Shown one piece after another: positions 7,576 to 16,027 of a stretch of 46,066 nt of DNA. The number at the start of each line of letters is the position of its first letter. The stretch's first letter is position 1. Below the pieces are notes generated by a model, which was given only the letters and a program-made list of their open reading frames with translations, made no database searches and was not told where the DNA came from. Source of the stretch: Streptomyces sp. (GTDB lineage Bacteria; Actinomycetota; Actinomycetes; Streptomycetales; Streptomycetaceae); contig JABFVM010000188.1 of assembly GCA_013362785.1 (NCBI GenBank), forward strand, positions 1 through 46,066. The letters are read 5' to 3'. The position numbers were made by a program, and so were the translations under genes.

Positions 7576-8061
7576 GTGCCCCAGATTCCCGAGAAGATCC
7601 ACGAGCTCACGGTTGGCCAGCTGTCCGCCCGCAGCGGCGCCGCGGTGTCGGCCCTGCACTTCTACGAGTCCAAGGGCTTGATCAGCAGCCGCCGCACCTC
7701 CGGCAACCAGCGCCGCTACACCCGTGACACCCTCCGCCGGGTCGCCTTCGTCCGGGCCGCGCAGCGCGTCGGCATCCCCCTGGCCATGATCCGCGAGGCC
7801 CTCGCCGAGCTCCCCGAGGAACGCACCCCCACCCACGAGGACTGGGCACGTCTGTCGGAGGCGTGGCGCTCGGAACTCGACGAACGCATCAAGCAACTCA
7901 ACCGCCTCCGCGACCACTTGACCGACTGCATCGGCTGCGGCTGCCTCTCCCTGGACACCTGCGTCCTGTCCAACCCGGACGATGTCTTCGGCGAACGGCT
8001 CACGGGATCGCGGCTGATGGCGGAACCAAGGGGAGGCCGGCAGAAGGGCGGCTCAGGCTGA
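7576..8061 (+). CDS. soxR: Redox-sensitive MerR-family activator SoxR
   Basis: The 161-residue protein has a MerR-type winged helix at residues ~11-80 (LTVGQLSARSGAAVSALHFYESKGLI, with NQRRYTRDTLRRVAFVRAAQRVGI), a dimerisation helix, then the SoxR [2Fe-2S] cluster motif C-X2-C-X-C-X5-C at Cys118, Cys121, Cys123 and Cys129 (DCIGCGCLSLDTC). In Streptomyces SoxR is activated by redox-active secondary metabolites such as actinorhodin and controls a small set of oxidoreductase, monooxygenase and transporter genes, unlike the enteric soxS circuit. The GTG start has no clear ribosome site; a -10-like TAGGTT eight bases upstream would allow a leaderless transcript. I find no convincing SoxR box in the adjacent gap. 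Confidence 0.92.
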   Translation: MPQIPEKIHELTVGQLSARSGAAVSALHFYESKGLISSRRTSGNQRRYTRDTLRRVAFVRAAQRVGIPLAMIREALAELPEERTPTHEDWARLSEAWRSELDERIKQLNRLRDHLTDCIGCGCLSLDTCVLSNPDDVFGERLTGSRLMAEPRGGRQKGGSG

Positions 8062-8087
8062 CCCGCAGCACCCCGGCCGGGCCCGCG

Positions 8088-9155
8088 TCACTCGTACTCG
8101 GTGCCGCCCTTCCGCGTCAGATAGGCCGGGCTCACCGCCTTCGCGATCGCCCGCCCGCCGGTCACCGCGCTGTACCGCTCGACAGCCGGCCGTATCACCA
8201 CGCCCTCCCGCAGATGCAGCTCCCGCCCGGACACCGTCTCACGTCCGCTCGCGACCTCCAGCACCCGCTCGATGTCGAAGGCCCCCTCGAACAGCCTTGG
8301 CACCAAAGGCAGTTCGCCCTCCAGCACCTGCGCCGGGTCCAGCCACACCACGCGGCCGTCGATCTCGGCGGACACGTCGAACGCGGCGTAACCCAGGGTC
8401 TCCCGCCGCCCGTCGGCCCCGTACGTCAGGTCCTGCACCCCCGCGCCGTACACCTCGCCGAAGACGCCCACCCGTCGGGCCCCGACCCGCTCGGCCACCC
8501 GGGCCGCGGCCTCGGCGACGCCGTGCCCCCGCACCGCCCGCCAGTACAGGTTCCGCGGGTCTTCCTTCAGCGCCAGCGACTTCGCCCCGAAGCCCTTGGA
8601 GGACACGTACACCCGCTCCTCGTCGGTGACATACGTCAGCAGGCACGCCGACCCGTGCAGCTTCTCGGTCAGCACCACCGGCTCGCCCGGTGTGAAGATG
8701 TCCGGATACCGCTGGATGTTCTCGATGTCGACCCACGGCAGCAGATCCGGCGCCGACTCCACCTCACCGGACATCGTGGGCGGGATCGGCGGCACCCACT
8801 TGGTGATCCCGAGCAGTTCCGCGAAGTCGGTCCCGTCCGCCGCCGCCCGCGTCAGATCGACGTCGGCCAGCGACCTCGGCCGGCACACGATGCCCTGCGA
8901 CAGCTCACCGCGCAGCCGCACCGCCTTGACCCGGTCGGCCCCGCTCCCCGCCAGCCGCCCCGTCAGCCCCAGCTCCTCGATCAGCCCGGCCGGCAGCACG
9001 GACTGCTCGGGGATGTACACGGCGGCCTCACCGGTGCGGTACGCGCCCTTGGCGACGACGGCCCGGTACAGGCCCACCTGGGCCAGTTCGAGGGCGTCGG
9101 CGTTGGGATGCTCGTGGACGGTCAGCACTTCGGCGGTGACGCGCAGCGTCGACAT
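8088..9155 (-). CDS. ATP-dependent RNA ligase, Rnl5 / DraRnl (DRB0094) family
   Basis: The 355-residue protein has an N-terminal OB-like domain (residues ~1-120, STLRVTAEVLTVHEHPNADALELAQVG) and a C-terminal nucleotidyltransferase domain with motif I TEKLHGSA (nucleophile Lys165), a motif III-like VGVFGEVYGAGV, motif IV-like REGVVIRP and a final motif V lysine in GGRAIAKAVSPAYL. This order matches the RNA ligase of Deinococcus radiodurans, which seals nicks with an RNA 3'-OH end through an enzyme-AMP intermediate. ATG 9155 is chosen because AAGGAG lies ten bases upstream; the frame continues to 9200 without support. It is divergent from an unknown gene at 9308. The biological RNA substrate in Streptomyces is unknown. 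Confidence 0.87.
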   Translation of the reverse strand: MSTLRVTAEVLTVHEHPNADALELAQVGLYRAVVAKGAYRTGEAAVYIPEQSVLPAGLIEELGLTGRLAGSGADRVKAVRLRGELSQGIVCRPRSLADVDLTRAAADGTDFAELLGITKWVPPIPPTMSGEVESAPDLLPWVDIENIQRYPDIFTPGEPVVLTEKLHGSACLLTYVTDEERVYVSSKGFGAKSLALKEDPRNLYWRAVRGHGVAEAAARVAERVGARRVGVFGEVYGAGVQDLTYGADGRRETLGYAAFDVSAEIDGRVVWLDPAQVLEGELPLVPRLFEGAFDIERVLEVASGRETVSGRELHLREGVVIRPAVERYSAVTGGRAIAKAVSPAYLTRKGGTEYE

Positions 9156-9307
9156 GAGGGGCTCCTTCAGGGCCTCGGCTCTCGTTTCATCGCCCCCCAC
9201 TGTCCGGACGGGAAAGGGCTGGAGCGACCCGATTAGCGGCTGGTATCGTCGCGATCTTCGGCCGGCCGAGACCGCCGCGCACGGAGTCCTGACGGGACCG
9301 ACACCCC

Positions 9308-10042
9308 ATGCCCTCAGCCGCCCTCGACGCAGCCCTCGCCCGCATAGACACCGTCTTCGACGGCTTCACAAGCCCCGACGAGACCGGCTGCGGCTACTGC
9401 CACGCACCCGAGGAGACCGCGTTTCTGCGCACGCCGAACGCGCGGATGCCCGTGGACGTGGTGCAGTACTACCTGTTCGAGGTGCCCGATCACTTCGACG
9501 ACCACGCGGCCGTGATGCGACGCCTGTTGCCGCAGGGCGCACGGGCGATGGCCGACGGCACCCTGGGTGTGATCGCCCACTTGGCTCATGGACTGTCCCG
9601 GGTGGACTGGCGCTCTTGGCCTGCCGAGCAAGCTGCCGCCATCGAGGCATTCCTGTACGCCTGGTGGCAGGACGCCCTCGCGACGCCCGAGCCGCCGTAC
9701 GGCATCGACGCCATCTTCGACACCTGCGTCACGATCGCCAGGACGGTCAGCCCGTTCCTGACGGGATGGGCCCCCGGCCCGGTCGCCGACGCCCACCTCG
9801 CCCACTGCACCGACGTCTGGCTCTACGACCTGCTGTCCGACTTCTCCCCCTTCTCCTGGTGGTACGACGACACCAAGGACACCGGCGTCAGGGACCTGCG
9901 CGCCTGGCTCTCCGGCCCCGGCGCCGCCCGCCTCCACGCGGCGGGCGAGTACGACCTCGCGACCCGCGCCGAACTGCTCGCCGTGTCCTACGACGAGCGC
10001 TGGGCCGACCCGTACTGGAACAGCCCCTCGGCCACCAACTGA
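9308..10042 (+). CDS. Protein of unknown function, divergent from the RNA ligase
   Basis: I do not recognise a family for this 244-residue soluble protein. It is rich in Trp, Asp and aromatic residues (DVVQYYLFEVPDHFDDH, HLAHGLSRVDWRSWP, SPFSWWYDDTKDTG) and looks mainly alpha-helical. A single CGYCHAPEET motif (residues ~28-37) resembles a metal-binding knuckle but has no second pair nearby. There is no signal peptide or membrane segment. It is divergent from the RNA ligase with a 152-base gap. It runs into the convergent BKACE gene, overlapping its 3' end by 55 bases. A link with RNA repair is possible only by position. Confidence 0.72.
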   Translation: MPSAALDAALARIDTVFDGFTSPDETGCGYCHAPEETAFLRTPNARMPVDVVQYYLFEVPDHFDDHAAVMRRLLPQGARAMADGTLGVIAHLAHGLSRVDWRSWPAEQAAAIEAFLYAWWQDALATPEPPYGIDAIFDTCVTIARTVSPFLTGWAPGPVADAHLAHCTDVWLYDLLSDFSPFSWWYDDTKDTGVRDLRAWLSGPGAARLHAAGEYDLATRAELLAVSYDERWADPYWNSPSATN

Positions 10043-10725
10043 GCGTTGGACAGCGCCCGTTCCCCGTCCGGCAGGACCAGCGTGTCCTCCAGTCCGATGC
10101 GCGTCCCCAGCCCCAGCCGTCCGGCCAGCCGCAGCACCGGCCACGCGCCCCCGTCCTCCCCGTGCAGCAGCACCGGACGGCCGAACGCCGGGCCCAGGTC
10201 GGCCAGCAGCGCACGCGCGGTCTCCTCGGCCGTCTCCGCCGAGGGGTCCGTCACCTCCGCCAGTACCCGCAGCACCCTCGGCCCGAGCGGCGAGGCGGCG
10301 AACCGGGCTGCCCCGTCCGTGCCGGACCAGATGCCGGCCTCGACGCCCACGCCCCGCTCGATCAGCGCCGCGGCCAGCTCCTCGGCGCCCTCCTCATGCC
10401 AGTTGACCGAGGCGTGGTCGGGGAGGAGGGGGAGCGCCGACCAGCTGCGTACGCGCGCCAGCCGGGCCGCGGCGTCCGGCTCCGCCCAGGCGCCCGTGGT
10501 CACTCCCACCGGCACCGACACCCGGGCCCGTATCGCCTCCAGCACGGGCGCGAGCACACGCGGCGACAGACTGTCCTGTCCGCAGGGGGTCTTGGGGTGG
10601 ACATGGATGTCCGTGGCGCCGGCCGCGACCGCCGCGGCGGCGGACTCGGCCATGGCCTGCGGCGACAGCGGCACCGCCGCACCGTCGCCCGCTCCCCGGG
10701 GCCCGTTCAGACACACCTGGATCAT
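9988..10725 (-). CDS. BKACE-family enzyme (DUF849; 3-keto-5-aminohexanoate cleavage-like)
   Basis: The 245-residue TIM-barrel enzyme opens with MIQVCLNGPRG, and the zinc-binding DIHVHPK motif (His41, His43) follows the first strand. Later motifs VPVGVTTGAW, HASVNWHEEGAEEL, VLLHGEDG and LGTRIGLEDTLVLPDG fit the beta-keto acid cleavage enzyme family, which condenses a beta-keto acid with acetyl-CoA to give acetoacetate and a new CoA ester. It is shorter than characterised members (about 270-310 residues), and the usual acidic residue after the N-terminal NG[AP]R motif is not evident. ATG 10725 fits the conserved N-terminus; the open frame to 10803 is not needed. Its last 55 bases overlap the convergent unknown gene. 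Confidence 0.8.
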   Translation of the reverse strand: MIQVCLNGPRGAGDGAAVPLSPQAMAESAAAAVAAGATDIHVHPKTPCGQDSLSPRVLAPVLEAIRARVSVPVGVTTGAWAEPDAAARLARVRSWSALPLLPDHASVNWHEEGAEELAAALIERGVGVEAGIWSGTDGAARFAASPLGPRVLRVLAEVTDPSAETAEETARALLADLGPAFGRPVLLHGEDGGAWPVLRLAGRLGLGTRIGLEDTLVLPDGERALSNAQLVAEGLFQYGSAQRSS

Positions 10726-10824
10726 GTTTCGATGGTGCCAGTCGGCACTGACAGCGGGGGTCGGCCGGCCGGTGCACCCGGATCGGCGGGAGGTCGGCAA
10801 CAATCGGCGGGAAGTCGGCCATTA

Positions 10825-10852
10825 GGGGGTGCGGCATCCCCGGCGCACCCCC
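10825..10852 (-). terminator. Hairpin downstream of the 10859 gene
   Basis: A 9-bp perfect stem GGGGGTGCG (10825-10833) / CGCACCCCC (10844-10852) with a 10-base loop begins a few bases after the stop of the minus-strand gene. No U-tract follows, as is common in Streptomyces. Two near-identical 17-base direct repeats (ATCGGCGGGAGGTCGGC at 10782-10798 and its variant at 10803-10819) lie immediately beyond, in the 133-base gap before the BKACE gene. Confidence 0.55.
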
Positions 10853-10858
10853 GACGTT

Positions 10859-11464
10859 CTAGGCGGACATGAGCAGCCGCCGTCCGCGCCGCGACGACGC
10901 CAGCGCTTCGGGCGTGAGAACCGGACGCGGCACCACGATTCCGCAGTCCGTGCAGACCGGGCCCGACGACGGTTCATGGGCCAGGTCGTACTTCCAGATG
11001 AGCCGCTCCCCGCCGCACACCGGGCACTCGGAGCCCGGTTCACGCTCCAGCGCGGAGATCAGTAGGCGCAGCACCTCGGCCAGTGGTTCATGCGGGTGCA
11101 CCCGGGGGTCGTCGCACCAGGCGACTCCGAAACCGCCCCAGGTCAGCCGGTGCCAGTCGTCCACGGTGCCCGGCCTGCGCAGTCCGTCGTGCTTTTCCTT
11201 CTTGCGTCGCTCGGCGAACTCGACCTCGTAGGCCAGCCAGACCGAACGCGCCTCTTCCAACTCGTCCAACGCGGCCACGAGCCGCGCCGGGTCGGGGGAC
11301 CGGTCCTCCGGACCGAATCCCGCCCGGGAGCACAAGTGGTCCCAGGTCGCCCTGTGCCCGTAAGGAGCGAACCGCTCAAGGCACTTACGCAGTGAGTAGC
11401 GCCGCAGCGCGAGATCGCACCGCGGATCGCGCACCTGTCTCGCCAGACTCCGGAAACCGGCCAT
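10859..11464 (-). CDS. Unknown protein with a C-terminal zinc-ribbon-like motif
   Basis: I recognise no named family for this 201-residue soluble protein. The N-terminal part is basic and helical (RSLARQVRDPRCDLALRRYS). A glutamate-rich helix follows (LDELEEARSVWLAYEVEFAERRKKEK), then WHRLTWGGFGVAWCDDPRVHPHEP. Cysteine pairs CPVCGG and CTDCG (residues ~146-151 and ~170-174) are spaced like a four-cysteine zinc ribbon. ATG 11464 has a GGAGG ribosome site about ten bases upstream. A hairpin follows the stop. It stands alone between a BKACE gene and a divergent penicillin acylase gene. Confidence 0.72.
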   Translation of the reverse strand: MAGFRSLARQVRDPRCDLALRRYSLRKCLERFAPYGHRATWDHLCSRAGFGPEDRSPDPARLVAALDELEEARSVWLAYEVEFAERRKKEKHDGLRRPGTVDDWHRLTWGGFGVAWCDDPRVHPHEPLAEVLRLLISALEREPGSECPVCGGERLIWKYDLAHEPSSGPVCTDCGIVVPRPVLTPEALASSRRGRRLLMSA

Positions 11465-11716
11465 CGCCCTGCACCTCCGTCACACCTGCACCTGTACTTC
11501 GGTCACTTCGGCGTCGTCGCACGGACTTCGCGCGACGTTGACGAATAGACGTATCGACATGCGATTCGGCTCCATCCGATTTCCGATGACCTCCATAGCG
11601 AGCCCTGGTGACTGTGAACCGGGCCCTCGTGACGCTGAAACGTGACGCATGTTCATCTTCAATCCCGGGGATACCGCCGGTAACATCCCGGCCCACCCTC
11701 GTCGGTAGGAGCTGCC

Positions 11717-14512
11717 ATGCCACGGCGTACCCCACGCAACGCCCCAGCCGGAATGAGAACTCCCGGCAGATTCCACGGGTTCCTGAAGACCGCATCCGTA
11801 TGCGCGCTGATTGCCGGACTTTTGTCGCCTCTTTCCCAAGCGGTGGCCGCGCCCGAGGCGGCGGTGACCCAGGCGGTGGCGAACGACCACTGCGGGAACC
11901 AGTGCTCCGACATCCTGCCGCCGGGCCAGAACGGCAACGCCACCCTCGCCCAGATCCTGCTCAACCAGGCATTCGGCACGATGCCCGAACACGCCTCGGA
12001 CCAGCTGGGCCCCTACGCCAACCTGGCCACCGGCTACTCCGGCCTGACCAACGCGACGATCAACAACTTCTTCAACGACGCCTCGTTCGGCGTTCCCTCC
12101 GACCAAGTCGCCTCCACCGTGAAACCCGCCGGACGCGGCGACGTGACGATCGTCCGTGACAAGAAGACGGGCGTACCGCACATCACCGGTACCACCAGAT
12201 ACGGCACGGAGTTCGGCGCGGGCTATGCCGCCGCCCAGGACCGGCTGTGGCTGATGGACGTCTTCCGGCACGTCGGCCGCGGCCAGCTGACCTCCTTCGC
12301 CGGCGGCGCACCCTCCAACCAGGGCCTTGAGCAGCAGTTCTGGCGCAACGCGCCCTACACCGAGGCGGATCTCCAGGCCCAGATCGACAACGCCGTCGCC
12401 TCCAACGGCGAGCGCGGCCAACTGGCCCTCGCCGACGCCAAGGCCTATCTCGACGGCATCAACTCCTACATAGACGCCTCCGACAGCGGCCGGTACTTCC
12501 CCGGCGAATACGTCCTGACCGGCCACAAGGACTCCGTCACCAACGCCGGCACCATCGAGCACTTCAAGATCACCGACCTGGTCGCGCTGGGCTCCGTCAT
12601 CGGCGCCCTGTTCGGCTCCGGAGGCGGCGGCGAGGTCAACAACGCGATCTCCCTGCTGGCCGCCCAGCAGAAGTACGGCGTGGCCGAGGGCACGAAGCTG
12701 TGGGAGTCGTTCCGCGAGCGCAACGACCCCGAGGCGGTCCTCACCGTCCACGACAAGAGCTTCCCGTACGCCACGAAACCCGACACCCCCCAGGGCGCGG
12801 CCCTGCCCGACGCCGGCTCGGTGGCCGAGGAACAGCTCGTCTACGACCGTACGGGCAGCGCCGCCGGCTCGGCCGCGACCGGCGCCTCCACCACGGCCGC
12901 CCGAACCGCCATGACCTCGGCCAAGCGGGGCATGTCCAACGCCCTCGTGGTCGGCGGCGAGCACACCGCGAGCGGTCACCCGGTCGCCGTCTTCGGCCCG
13001 CAGACCGGCTACTTCGCCCCCCAGCTGCTCCTGCTCCAGGAGATCCAGGGCCCCGGCATCAGCGCGCGCGGCGCCTCTTTCGCGGGCTTGAGCATGTACG
13101 TCGAGCTGGGCCGCGGCCAGGACTACTCGTGGAGCGCCACGACCTCCGGCCAGGACATCATCGACACCTACGCCGTCGAGCTGTGCCAGGACGACTACCA
13201 CTACCTGTACCGCGGCACCTGCACGGCCATGGACAAGGTCGAGCAGAAGAACGCCTGGAAGCCGACGACCGCCGACAGCACCCCGGCCGGCTCGTACACG
13301 ATGCGGGTCTGGCGCACCAAGTACGGTCCCGTCACACACCGGGCGACCGTCGGCGGCAAGAAGGTCGCCTACACCACCCTGCGCTCGTCCTACCTGCACG
13401 AGGCCGACTCGATCATCGGCTTCCAGATGCTGAACGACCCCGACTACGTCAAGGGGCCCGAGGACTTCCAGAAGGCGGCGCAGCACATCAACTACACCTT
13501 CAACTGGTTCTACGCCGACTCCGAGCACACCGCCTACTACAACAGCGGCGACAACCCGGTCCGCGCCACCGGCGTCGACGCGGAGTTCCCGGTCTGGGCG
13601 CGGCAGGCGTACGAGTGGCGGGGCTGGAACCCGGCGACCAACACGGCGGACTACACCCCGCCCTCGGCCCACCCCAACTCCATCGACCAGGACTACTACA
13701 TCTCCTGGAACAACAAGCAGGCCAAGGACTACACGACCGCGCCCTGGGGCGACGGCTCCGTCCACCGCGGCAACCTGCTGGAGAACCGGGTGAAGAAGCT
13801 GGTCGCCGCGGGCGGCGTGACCCGGGCGTCGCTGGTCAGGGCGATGGCCGACGCGGGCCTTGCCGACCTGCGCGCCGAGGACGTGCTGCCGGACCTGCTC
13901 AAGGTCGTCACCAGCTCCACGGTGACCGACTCCACGGCCGCGGCGGCGGTGAGCAAGCTTCAGACGTGGATCTCGGCGGGCGGCAAGCGCACCGAGACGT
14001 CGGCCGGTTCCAAGACGTACGCCAACGCCGACGCGGTCCGCATCCTGGACGCGTGGTGGCCGCTGCTGGTCAAGGCCGAGTTCGAACCGGGTCTCGGCAG
14101 CGAGCTGTACGGTGCGATGACCGCCAACCTGCCCATCGACGAGTCCCCGTCGGCCGGGCACGGCCCGACCGGCTCGCACGCCGGCAGCTCCTTCCAGTAC
14201 GGCTGGTGGAGCTACGTCGACAAGGACATCAGGGCCGTGCTCGGTGAGTCGGTGCAGGGGCCGCTCGACCGCAAGTACTGCGGCGGCGGCAGCCTCAACG
14301 CCTGCCGGGACATCCTGATCAGCACCCTGAAGGAGGCGGCCGGCAAGACCGCCGCCCAGGTCTACCCCGGCGACGACCAGTGCTCGGCGGGCGACCAGTG
14401 GTGCGCCGACTCGATCGTCCAGCGCACCCTCGGCGGCATCAAGCACAGCAAGATCGGCTGGCAGAACCGGCCGACGTATCAGCAGGTAGTGGAGTTCACC
14501 TCACACAGGTGA
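11717..14512 (+). CDS. Secreted penicillin acylase-family N-terminal nucleophile hydrolase
   Basis: The 931-residue preproenzyme starts with a Sec-type signal peptide (hydrophobic core ~24-40, likely cleavage after AVA near residue 45). The alpha-chain region carries GYAAAQDRLWLMDVFRHVGRGQL, typical of the family. Autocatalytic cleavage should expose Ser407 in GMSNALVVGG, the Ntn nucleophile of the beta chain, followed by GPQTGYFAPQLLLLQEIQGPG. Such enzymes hydrolyse amide bonds of penicillins, acyl-homoserine lactones, echinocandins or cyclic lipopeptides; the large Streptomyces forms are often lipopeptide or aculeacin-type acylases. The substrate here is unknown. ATG 11717 has GGAG upstream. 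Its stop codon is part of a 7-base tandem repeat. Confidence 0.9.
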   Translation: MPRRTPRNAPAGMRTPGRFHGFLKTASVCALIAGLLSPLSQAVAAPEAAVTQAVANDHCGNQCSDILPPGQNGNATLAQILLNQAFGTMPEHASDQLGPYANLATGYSGLTNATINNFFNDASFGVPSDQVASTVKPAGRGDVTIVRDKKTGVPHITGTTRYGTEFGAGYAAAQDRLWLMDVFRHVGRGQLTSFAGGAPSNQGLEQQFWRNAPYTEADLQAQIDNAVASNGERGQLALADAKAYLDGINSYIDASDSGRYFPGEYVLTGHKDSVTNAGTIEHFKITDLVALGSVIGALFGSGGGGEVNNAISLLAAQQKYGVAEGTKLWESFRERNDPEAVLTVHDKSFPYATKPDTPQGAALPDAGSVAEEQLVYDRTGSAAGSAATGASTTAARTAMTSAKRGMSNALVVGGEHTASGHPVAVFGPQTGYFAPQLLLLQEIQGPGISARGASFAGLSMYVELGRGQDYSWSATTSGQDIIDTYAVELCQDDYHYLYRGTCTAMDKVEQKNAWKPTTADSTPAGSYTMRVWRTKYGPVTHRATVGGKKVAYTTLRSSYLHEADSIIGFQMLNDPDYVKGPEDFQKAAQHINYTFNWFYADSEHTAYYNSGDNPVRATGVDAEFPVWARQAYEWRGWNPATNTADYTPPSAHPNSIDQDYYISWNNKQAKDYTTAPWGDGSVHRGNLLENRVKKLVAAGGVTRASLVRAMADAGLADLRAEDVLPDLLKVVTSSTVTDSTAAAAVSKLQTWISAGGKRTETSAGSKTYANADAVRILDAWWPLLVKAEFEPGLGSELYGAMTANLPIDESPSAGHGPTGSHAGSSFQYGWWSYVDKDIRAVLGESVQGPLDRKYCGGGSLNACRDILISTLKEAAGKTAAQVYPGDDQCSAGDQWCADSIVQRTLGGIKHSKIGWQNRPTYQQVVEFTSHR

Positions 14513-14552
14513 CAGGTGACAGGTGACAGGTGACAGGTGACAGGTGAGGTGA
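14506..14552. repeat. Tandem 7-base repeat (CAGGTGA) at the stop codon
   Basis: Six perfect copies of CAGGTGA run from 14506 to 14547, followed by a partial GGTGA. The first copy supplies the final arginine codon and the TGA stop of the penicillin acylase gene. Because seven is not a multiple of three, successive copies place TGA in all three frames. The repeat fills most of the 55-base gap to the convergent hydrolase gene. Confidence 0.9.
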
Positions 14553-14567
14553 GTGGCTGGCGGTGGG

Positions 14568-15920
14568 TCAGTGGATACGGCCCGCCGCCAGCACCATCTG
14601 TGCCAGTTCCCGGTGCACGATGTCGCTGTGCGCCCCCGCCGGCGGCCCGCCCCGCTTGACCACCGTCGCCGTGTCGACGTTCACGCACCCCGACGCCGGC
14701 AGCGTCGCTCTCAGCGCGTCGGCCAGCTTGTACGACTTCGTTCCCGGCACCGCCTGCACCCCGTCGTGCCCCATCGCACCCCACTTGGCGCCCAGCATCC
14801 GGCCGATGTCCAGGGACGTCACCCCTCGCGCGTCCCCCGCCATGCGGGAGGCCAGCGGATACATCGTGGACAGGGCCGAGTCGTGCCGTGAGTAGCAGCA
14901 CACCAGAGGGCCGTCGACACGGTTGTGCTGGCCCTCCAGTACACCGCCCGAGCGGGCGTCGTGCGGCAGCCGGGACGCGAACGCGTAGTGCGAGAAGGCA
15001 CCCTGAAGCAGCGTCACGGACTTCACCGTGCGCACTCCCTTCGGCAGTCCGCGCAGCGCGAACGACACCAGCCGTGCGCCGAAACTGTGCCCGACGAGGT
15101 GCACCCGCATCTGGGGCGCCCGCTCGGCCAGTTGCCCGACCACCCGGCCGAGCCCGCGCTCACCGACCGTCCCCGCGCGCCGCTTCATCGCGTAGTACGT
15201 CGCCTGCCGCAGCAGCTCGTGGGCGCCGTCCCAGGGGTTCGGCAACGAGAAGGAGGCCGCGCCGCTCGGGTCCGGGTCCGGTGCATCGTCCGGTGCGCCG
15301 TCCGGTGCTTCGAGCAGCGTCAGCGCCTGCGCGAACTCCTCGCACAGGGCCGCCGTGGAGCCCGAGAACATGTCCGGCGCGTCCTGCGGCACCCCCTCGC
15401 ACAGCGTGTCCGCCGCGAACAGCACCTGCGGCCCCGGCGGCACGATGTCCACCAGCATCCGCACCAGCCGTCCGAACTCCTCCAACTCACTCTCCTCACG
15501 CGGCTGTTGATCCAGCATCCGCGCGATCTGGTCGATCACGGTCGCCCGCCCCGGGAACGTCTCAAGCAGGGCGTGCCGGGTGTCCTTGTCGAGCGCCGGG
15601 CGAGGGGGCATCTCGGCCGCCACCGCCCGCGGAAAGTCCGGGATCGGCTCGTCCGAGAACCGCATCGACGGCCACACCACACCCACGTACCCGATCCGCG
15701 CCTCGGGCGCGAGCTGCGGGATCGGCGCGAAGAAGCGGTCGTAGAGCCTGGTCGCGCCCGAGCGGTCGTTGTTCCAGCCGTGCGCGAAGACGATCAGATC
15801 GCGTACCTGGTGCTGAGCCACCCCGGCCAGCAGCCGGTCCCGCTTCCCGGCGTCCGGATCCCCGTCCGCATCGAAAGTCAGCTCCCAGTAGGGAGTCACG
15901 CTCACTGCCGGATTCGCCAT
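14568..15920 (-). CDS. Alpha/beta hydrolase (esterase/lipase-like), cytosolic
   Basis: The 450-residue protein has the alpha/beta-hydrolase core in two parts: an N-terminal strand and oxyanion region RDLIVFAHGWNNDRSGATRLYDRFF (residues ~39-63) and, after a long insertion (~75-260), the nucleophile elbow VHLVGHSFGARLVSFAL with Ser in GHSFG. Candidate acid and histidine lie in the C-terminal third (YSRHDSALSTMY, GAHSDIVH). There is no signal peptide. ATG 15920 is preceded by GAGGGGG. A large aspartate/proline-rich insert (DGAPDDAPDPDPSG) is probably a surface loop. The substrate is unknown. It converges with the penicillin acylase gene. Confidence 0.82.
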   Translation of the reverse strand: MANPAVSVTPYWELTFDADGDPDAGKRDRLLAGVAQHQVRDLIVFAHGWNNDRSGATRLYDRFFAPIPQLAPEARIGYVGVVWPSMRFSDEPIPDFPRAVAAEMPPRPALDKDTRHALLETFPGRATVIDQIARMLDQQPREESELEEFGRLVRMLVDIVPPGPQVLFAADTLCEGVPQDAPDMFSGSTAALCEEFAQALTLLEAPDGAPDDAPDPDPSGAASFSLPNPWDGAHELLRQATYYAMKRRAGTVGERGLGRVVGQLAERAPQMRVHLVGHSFGARLVSFALRGLPKGVRTVKSVTLLQGAFSHYAFASRLPHDARSGGVLEGQHNRVDGPLVCCYSRHDSALSTMYPLASRMAGDARGVTSLDIGRMLGAKWGAMGHDGVQAVPGTKSYKLADALRATLPASGCVNVDTATVVKRGGPPAGAHSDIVHRELAQMVLAAGRIH

Positions 15921-16027
15921 GCCAGGCCCCCTCGTCCCCCGAAGTGGTGCGATACGGGCGCATCGTCCTGCTAGCGGGCAGGAATGGCCATACGTCGTCA
16001 CTCATCAGAGGCACACAAGGGGGGCGC

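Noticed and set aside
11465..11716. Small gene or RNA in the 252-base gap before the penicillin acylase
   Set aside because: I see no convincing frame, hairpin or riboswitch-like core; it is likely the two divergent promoters.
11480..14446. A 988-codon minus-strand frame opposite the penicillin acylase
   Set aside because: It is a shadow frame. The plus strand has a signal peptide, ribosome site and Ntn motifs.
14506..14552. Possible CRISPR-like array
   Set aside because: The units are seven bases with no spacers and no cas genes nearby, so this is a simple tandem repeat.
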